This document shows positions 53,748-61,000 of a stretch of 64,000 bases of DNA, piece after piece. The translations under genes were made by a program, and so were the position numbers. Positions within the stretch are counted from its first letter, which is position 1. Each line of letters opens with the position of its first letter. The DNA is from Aquimarina sediminis (GTDB lineage Bacteria > Bacteroidota > Bacteroidia > Flavobacteriales > Flavobacteriaceae). The DNA is taken from NCBI RefSeq assembly GCF_002895435.1, contig NZ_POYJ01000014.1:93533-157532 (forward strand), read 5' to 3'. The notes under the pieces were generated by a model. It saw only the letters and a program-made list of their open reading frames with translations. It was not told where the DNA came from and did not search any database.

Positions 53748-56700
53748 ATGAAAACGAAAACTAAATTTTTACTACTCCTGCTAATGCTTGGAGCGGGGAG
53801 TATCATCCATGCGCAATCCCCAAACATTGTGGTAATAATCGCCGACGACATGGGATGGTCGCAAGTAAGTACAGGGGCTACAAATAGTAATAATCCCAGT
53901 GATTTTTATGAGACACCTATTCTAGAGACCTTAGCGACTCAAGGTATTGCTTTTCCGCAGGCCTATGTAAATGGAGCCAATTGCGCACCCACCAGAGCAG
54001 CAATATTAAGTGGTCAATATGCATCGAGACCTGCAAATAATGTATTTGCCGTAAATGGGTTAAACAGAGGCGGTAGTTCTACATTACTCATAGGACCAGA
54101 TCAGGGGCTGTCTAATGGCGAGGATGAAATTCCTGCCAGTGCTATCACCATTGCCGAAACCATTAAAACAAGTGGATATACCACAGCACATTTTGGTAAA
54201 TACCACTCTGGTGGTAGTATGAGTAACGCACCTACTGATCAGGGATTTGATTTTAATTATGGAGGAGGATCTCCTGGAAGCCCCGGAAGCTATTTTGCTT
54301 CTGGATCAGGTAGTAGCTGGAGTTTTCATGCCAATATAGGACCAGAGCTGGATCCATATGCAGATCCATATACCTTGGCAGAATCAATGGCATTGGCAGG
54401 TGATAGTTCTTTGGATGGTACTCCAAAACATGTAACCGATGCTATGGCGGATGCAGCAATAGATTTTATGAATGCCAATAACGCTTCTCCGTTTTTTATG
54501 CATTTTAGTAACTATGCAATACATGGACCATGGGGGCAGGCAAATGCACGCCCGGATTTGTATGCAAAATATGTCGCAAAGAATACCAGCAATCCAAGCC
54601 AGATGGGACACACCAATATTGCACAAGCAGCAATTGCAGAAGGAATGGATCAAACTATAGGTAGACTTATTGATTATCTAAAAACGACAGCAGATCCCAG
54701 AAACCCTGGTCATATGCTCTCAGAAAATACACTGGTCTATTTTATCTCTGATAATGGTGGCGCCATAGGAACCGATGATAATGGACCCCTACGCGGTATG
54801 AAAGGGGAACATTATGAAGGGGGAGTACGATCGGTAACCATAGTTTGGTCAGAAGGGCTATTGGCAAATACAGGAACCATAAATAATACACCTATCGTTG
54901 CTTTTGACCTTTATCCAACTCTGGTAGAAGTGGCAGGAGGAACATTGCCCACAGGATATGATATCGACGGAGTTAGCCAATGGTCGATGCTAAACGGAAC
55001 CAACCCTAACTTGGGTAGAGATGCTATTTACTGGCACTTTCCTGGATATTTGATAGATTCTAATAGAGATCAAAGACCGGTTTCGATAATACGAAAAGGA
55101 GATTACAAATTAATCTATAACTATGAAACCGAATCCTACGAAATGTATAATCTGATAACAGATATTAGTGAAGCAACAAACTTATTGTCGGGTAGCCCAG
55201 ATACGGCAACCTTAACTATAGCAAATGATCTTAGTACAGATCTTCGTAATTACCTGGTAAATATTTCAGCTCCCTTACCAACATATCGAAGTAGTGGACT
55301 TACGGTTCCTTTACCAGAAATCATAGATATAAACCCTCCGGTTACTTCTTGCGTAGAGCCGACTTCATATTTGGCACTCTGGAATTTTGATACAGGAGTA
55401 GATATTGATGATGTATCCACAAATAATAATGATTCAATCTCTACCGTTGGTACATTAACATATGATGCTGTTGATTATAAAGAAGGAGATCGCTCCTTTG
55501 TTTTTGATGGAGCTACCAAAATACAATATAGTGAGAACCCCGGTCCATTTCTGATATCATCAATGTCACAACGAAGTGTCGCTATGTGGATAAAGCCTAC
55601 TGCTTTATCCGGCATTCAAAACCTTTTTGAAGAAGGAGGTGGAGTGAGTGGAGTAGTACTAAGATTAAATGGTGCTAATCTAGAGTCAATCGTTAGAAAT
55701 AGTTCTACGGTCTCCGATAGCCTAACTGCAACTTATCCTAATGACGGAGCATGGCATCACGTTGCCGTTGTATATAATGGTGGAAGCACCAGTCATACAC
55801 TTTATATAGATGGTAGTATTGTAGCGTCTAGTACCGTTGCTCCATCTTCGGTGCCCACACATATCGGATCAGGGGGGATTGGCGGAGTACAGAAAAAAGA
55901 CAGTTTTGGCGAAATAACAGATAATTTTTATACTGGAAAAATGGATGCTGTCGTTGTCTATGATTTTGCGTTGTCTACAGGGCAGGTATTTACTGCTGGA
56001 TGTTTACCTAACCCATCAACATGTACATATTCGATCATTGATTCTGAAGATTTTGAATCAGGATGGGGCATATGGATCGACGGAGGAGCAGATGCAAGAA
56101 GAAATGTTAATGATGCGGCTTATGCCAATTCAGGAACCTACTGTATCCGATTGCAGGATAATACCTCTACATCAGTCATGACCACGACTAATATGGATCT
56201 GTCATCATATGATGAGTTAACAATTGATTTCTCATACTATTGCAGAAGTATGGATAATAGCAATGAAGATTTTTGGCTTCAGATATCTACCGATGGAGGA
56301 ACCAACTTTATCACCGCAGAAGAATGGAACTTAACAGATGAGTTTGTCAATGATCAACGCTACAATGACCAGGTAATCATCACAGGACCTTTTACCACAA
56401 CTACACAAATCCGATTTAGAGCAGATGCCTCGGGCAATTCTGATTGGGTGTATATCGATGATGTAGTAATTAATGGATGTACTGCAGCAGCTGCCAAAAC
56501 AAGCGAGCAATTGGTAAATAATCAAAGTATTGAAGCAGAAGTTCTAAATGAAGAAATTACAACCGAAGAAACTAACTATTCTATTTACCCAAATCCATTT
56601 GGTAATCAATTGCATATTACGATAGAAAAAGGCAGCTATCAGAATGCTGTGATAGAAATATTTAACAACCTGGGGCAATCTATGTTTTCAAGGGTATATC

Positions 56701-56810
56701 AAAATGTAGACAGAATTAAAATACCCACTCAGGATTTATCAGTAGGACAATATTTTATAAAAATAAGTATTGATGATAAAATGGCTACAAAACGACTAAT
56801 TAAAATGTAG
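53748..56810 (+). CDS. Exported sulfatase with LamG and T9SS domains
   Basis: A 1020-aa exported enzyme. The signal peptide ends near SIIHAQ. The sulfatase domain (about 25-500) has PNIVVIIADDMGWS (metal Asp pair) and C79 in NCAPTRAAILSG, a CxPxR site for conversion to formylglycine. SDNGGAIGTDDNGPLRGMKG carries further active-site residues. A LamG-like lectin domain (about 545-745), a jelly-roll domain (about 765-915) and a T9SS sorting tail (YSIYPNPFGNQLHIT to ATKRLIKM) follow. It probably desulfates an algal polysaccharide at the surface. No maturase gene is seen. Confidence 0.92.
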   Translation: MKTKTKFLLLLLMLGAGSIIHAQSPNIVVIIADDMGWSQVSTGATNSNNPSDFYETPILETLATQGIAFPQAYVNGANCAPTRAAILSGQYASRPANNVFAVNGLNRGGSSTLLIGPDQGLSNGEDEIPASAITIAETIKTSGYTTAHFGKYHSGGSMSNAPTDQGFDFNYGGGSPGSPGSYFASGSGSSWSFHANIGPELDPYADPYTLAESMALAGDSSLDGTPKHVTDAMADAAIDFMNANNASPFFMHFSNYAIHGPWGQANARPDLYAKYVAKNTSNPSQMGHTNIAQAAIAEGMDQTIGRLIDYLKTTADPRNPGHMLSENTLVYFISDNGGAIGTDDNGPLRGMKGEHYEGGVRSVTIVWSEGLLANTGTINNTPIVAFDLYPTLVEVAGGTLPTGYDIDGVSQWSMLNGTNPNLGRDAIYWHFPGYLIDSNRDQRPVSIIRKGDYKLIYNYETESYEMYNLITDISEATNLLSGSPDTATLTIANDLSTDLRNYLVNISAPLPTYRSSGLTVPLPEIIDINPPVTSCVEPTSYLALWNFDTGVDIDDVSTNNNDSISTVGTLTYDAVDYKEGDRSFVFDGATKIQYSENPGPFLISSMSQRSVAMWIKPTALSGIQNLFEEGGGVSGVVLRLNGANLESIVRNSSTVSDSLTATYPNDGAWHHVAVVYNGGSTSHTLYIDGSIVASSTVAPSSVPTHIGSGGIGGVQKKDSFGEITDNFYTGKMDAVVVYDFALSTGQVFTAGCLPNPSTCTYSIIDSEDFESGWGIWIDGGADARRNVNDAAYANSGTYCIRLQDNTSTSVMTTTNMDLSSYDELTIDFSYYCRSMDNSNEDFWLQISTDGGTNFITAEEWNLTDEFVNDQRYNDQVIITGPFTTTTQIRFRADASGNSDWVYIDDVVINGCTAAAAKTSEQLVNNQSIEAEVLNEEITTEETNYSIYPNPFGNQLHITIEKGSYQNAVIEIFNNLGQSMFSRVYQNVDRIKIPTQDLSVGQYFIKISIDDKMATKRLIKM

Positions 56811-56845
56811 TATAATATTATTATCGAGACAGAATATGATTAGAC

Positions 56846-56875
56846 AAAAAAGAGGTGCCAAAACACCTCTTTTTT
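56846..56875 (+). terminator. Terminator after sulfatase gene
   Basis: A 12-bp stem AAAAAAGAGGTG / CACCTCTTTTTT with a 6-nt loop, 35 bases after the stop codon. Confidence 0.88.
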
Positions 56876-57566
56876 TATGTTCTTACTATTTTTTGAAAGA
56901 TAAGGAAGTAACTTTTGTCTATTAAAATGGTTGTTTAACGATGATGTGAAGTGCCGATACTAGAATTACGAAAAGCGAATTTATGTTAAAAACTAGTGAT
57001 TTTTGAGGTTTTTTATGGTAATACCATAGTTATTAGGATGTTTTAGTGGATTATTAATCAAAGTTTTATGTATAAATTTATATTGTTGATATGAATATTG
57101 AGTACACTCCGGTAATTAAAAATAGTATTACTTACAAAGAAGGTGGTGTATTACAAACTTATTTTAAGATCTTATACCCTAAAGGATTAATTTTTGTAAT
57201 CTGTTTTTGGTCAAAATAGTATGAGATCGATAAAACAATTTATACTGCCTATGTGCCCAGAGGTGTTATAATTAATGAACTTTAATCAATAAATTAAATT
57301 GCGTATGGATAACACCTGATTTTTTTTTTCTTCATAGAGGGTGTGATGGTATGTATACCGTCCTATTGTTTCATACAGAGTATAAATAAGTTGTTTTTTG
57401 AATTACTTGGTTGCTCAGTGATTTTAAAACCTGTGATAGCACCATAATTTTGGTGTAAAAAGATAGAATAGAATAAATAAAAGCAATTCTGCAATTGTAA
57501 AACTTTTGGCGAGCCAGCAATAGCAAGAATCTGAATAACGATCATTTTAATAATAAATTAACCACT
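56876..57566. other. Non-coding leader region of surface-protein unit
   Basis: About 690 AT-rich bases with no gene seen. AATCAAAGTTTTATGTATAA near 57057 and the GGCGAGCC element at 57492-57536 match landmarks upstream of the sulfatase gene, 451 versus 456 bases apart. The rest has diverged. Confidence 0.5.
57492..57536 (+). promoter_or_regulatory. Shared leader element, copy B
   Basis: A 45-base counterpart of 53531-53574: TGTAAAACTTTTGGCGAGCC, then AGCAATAGCAAGAATCTGAA. TGGCGAGCCA can pair. It lies 30 bases upstream of the ATG of the small membrane protein gene and thus of the surface-protein unit. Confidence 0.6.
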
Positions 57567-58073
57567 ATGAGGTGTAGCTCCAATACATCAAAAGATGCAC
57601 AAAGATCTTCTTCTACAAAGGATCTAAAAAGGGATATTGATCTAAGAAATATCCATAAAGAAAATAGCATTATATCCTACTACAGACAAGTGATTTTAAT
57701 AGGTGCTATGACCTTTTTGTTAGGGATATATACTTTTATTGCATATTCTTTTTTAAAAACTTCTTCAACGCTTTTATTTAATGAATATTACCATACAGAA
57801 ATAGATCATAAAGAAAGCCATACTATAGATAGAGATAGTATGGATATGCATACTTTTTCAGCATTTAGCGATAGAAGTATTATATGTAATGCACTCTTCA
57901 AACCATTGGTTAAAAGACAGATCTCAACTCATAAGTTTTTTCAGAATTATCTAGAACTAATTAGAAAAAATGATAAGAGAATAGATAAAAGTATGCTTTG
58001 CTTTTCTAGAAAAGTAAAACACTTGCATTCCTTCCGGTTTTCCAAAAAAACTAAAAACACAATTTTATCATAG
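57567..58073 (+). CDS. Small single-pass membrane protein, unknown
   Basis: A 168-aa protein that I do not recognise. The N-terminal 40 residues are polar (KDLKRDIDLRNIHKENSI). One hydrophobic helix lies at about 44-62 (VILIGAMTFLLGIYTFIAYSF), and the rest is basic and polar with no motif. The stop codon lies 6 bases before the ATG of the giant surface protein, so the two are probably co-expressed. A role in export or anchoring of that protein is a guess from position; it could also be a spurious frame, but length and location favour a gene. Confidence 0.55.
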   Translation: MRCSSNTSKDAQRSSSTKDLKRDIDLRNIHKENSIISYYRQVILIGAMTFLLGIYTFIAYSFLKTSSTLLFNEYYHTEIDHKESHTIDRDSMDMHTFSAFSDRSIICNALFKPLVKRQISTHKFFQNYLELIRKNDKRIDKSMLCFSRKVKHLHSFRFSKKTKNTILS

Positions 58074-58079
58074 GCGCTT

Positions 58080-61000
58080 ATGAATAGTAATACACTTTTC
58101 TTAGTAGGGATACAATGTAGACAAAACTTAATACGTCCGATAGTAGGTTTTTATCGAGCGATAAGGAACTATTTTTCAGTTAAAAATGATTCTAACCTAT
58201 ACAGTAGAAATAAGAAATTTGTCTTCTTATGTAGTTTACCCCTCTTATTAGTATGCTTTGCAGGGTATGGTCAGTTTAGTTGTCCTTCTACATTTTACCA
58301 AGTCATTAATGGAGACCTAAAGAGCTATGACCCCGTAACAGGAGAATATTCTGCCCCAATCAGTTCATCAGATTTGTACAATGCAGCCGGTTATAATAGG
58401 ATTGATGATTATGTATATGCAGTAGGAAAAGCTGGTGCCATAAATAATCATTTGATTCGTATAGATGCAGATGGATCTATTAGTGACCTGGGGGCTCTAA
58501 CTAATCTGGGAACAGGAGCAATATCTGGTGATGTAGATGATAGTGATAACTTATGGATTAACAGAGGTAAACATTATGATAAGATCGAAAACTTATCTAC
58601 CCTTCCCGTTGCCGGATCACCTGCAGTAGTTACTGTTACTTTTACCGGAGGGTCAACAAAAAACACCAATGATGTAGCTTTTATTAATGGCAAATTATAT
58701 GGGGTAAGCAATACTGCAAATCTAATTGTATGGGATCTTACAACATTAACAAAAACAGATGTACCTGGGCTTTCTACTCCAACAGCGACTAATTTTGGAG
58801 CAGCATTTACAGATGATCAGAATCGATTGTATGTATCCTATAATAACGGAGGCTTATATTTAATAGAAGATTATACAACTCCTACACCCACAGTGTCCTA
58901 TCTTAATTCTACTATGGCTACCACCAGTAATGATGGTTTCTCGTGCCCTTTGGCATCTTCGGCAATTGATCAGGATGGAGATAACAATTTAGATCCTACA
59001 GATTTGGATCTGGATGGAGACGGACTTACAAATATAGATGAATCTCCATCAGATCCATTTGCAGACGGTGATTCGGATTTGGTGTTTGCCTATCTAGATG
59101 ATGATGATGCCTCTGCAGGAACAGGAAATGCTGATGGGAAGGTAGAAGCAGCTTTTGATACCGATGGCGATGGAGTACCAGATTTTTTTGATCTGGATAG
59201 CGATAACGATGGTATCTATGATGTAGAAGAAGCCGGACACGGTTTAGCACATGCAAATGGAAAAATAATAGGACAAGACACAGGATCTGGAGCCAATGGA
59301 CTATATGATGGTGTAGAAACCGTAGCAGAATCAGGAATAATTAATTATACCATAACAGATACAGATGCTTTAGGAGCTCCTAATTTTCAATCCTCAGATA
59401 GCGATGGCGATACCTGTAGTGACGTACTAGAAGCAGGATTTACAGATGAAAGTAGTGATGGTATTCTAGGTCCTTATGTCGTAACTGTCAATAAAGATGG
59501 AGTCGTAACTAGTGGAGTAGATGGGTATACAACTCCCAACGCAGATTATTTAAATAATGGAGTGGTCTCTACAGCATGTTCATTGACACCATTCGGATGC
59601 CCACAAAACTTTTTTCAAATAATTAATGGAGAACTAAAGAGCTACAATCCTATAACCGGTGAATATTCTGATCCAATTGCAGTTTCTCAATTATATAACG
59701 CTACCGGATATAATAGAATTGATGACTATGTGTATGCAATTGGTAAAGGAGGAAGTGGTACAAGTCCGATTCATAATCATTTACTACGTATAGGGGCAGA
59801 TGGAGCCTTTCAGGATCTCGGGGAGCTAACCAATATGGGAGCAGGAGGAATATCAGGCGATGTTGATTCGAGTGATAATTTATGGATAAATAGAGATGGA
59901 CATTATGATAAAATAGAAAACATATCTACACTTCCGGTAGGAGGGGCACCAGCAGTGGTTACTGTAACTTTTACAGGGGGTACTACTAAAAATACCAACG
60001 ACGTAGTTTTTATTAATGGAAAACTTTATGGGATTACTGATACAGACATGTTAATCAGTTGGGATCTAACGACCTTGGTGAAAACCGAAATTTCAGGGAT
60101 TGGTACTCCAACAGCAACCAATTTTGGAGCAACATTTACAGATGCAGAAAATCGATTTTATGCATCATATAATGATGGAGGAATGTATTTAATCAATGAT
60201 TATACAACAGGAACACCAACAGCTTCATTTTTAAATTCTACTATTGCTACAACCAGTAATGATGGATTTTCATGTCCTACCGCATCCTCTGCCTTTGATG
60301 ATGATCAGGATTTAGTACTTGATCCATTAGATGTTGATGTTGATAATGATGGAATTCCTAACATAGATGAATCCCCTTCAGATCCCTATGCCGATGTAGA
60401 TGCTGATAGTGTTTTTGCATATCTTGATGATGATGATACTGCACCCGGAATTGGTAATGTAGATGGAGCAATCCAGGCTGTTTTTGATACCGATGGAGAC
60501 GGGATACCCGATTTTTTTGATCTGGATAGTGATAATGATGGTATCTATGATGCTGTAGAAGCTGGGCATGGACTACCTAATACAAATGGAAGAATTACAG
60601 GAGCAGTTACAGGCTCGGGAGCTAATGGATTGTTTGATGGAGTAGAAACCGTAGCTGAATCAGGTGTTATAAATTATACTATAACCGATACAGATGTAGC
60701 GGGTAATCCTGATTTTCAATCAACAGATAGCGATGCAGATGGCTGTAGTGATGCAAACGAAGCTTATAATGATTGGAATGCCGATGGAGCTGATGGTGGA
60801 GTTTATAACCCTAGTAATGCAGCAACAGAACCACTTAGTGTGGTGGACAATACAGTAAATACTCATGGGGTAGTGATAGCGGCTGCTTATAATACAGGAG
60901 CAGTGGCTGCAGTAACAAATAGTGCTATAACTACTGGTTGTGAAGATGGAGATGGAGTATCTGGAACAATAGAGGATGAAGGACCAAATGGAGGTGATGG

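Noticed and set aside
59026..59256. His-rich minus-strand frame
   Set aside because: It is the antisense of the Asp-rich calcium repeats of the surface protein.
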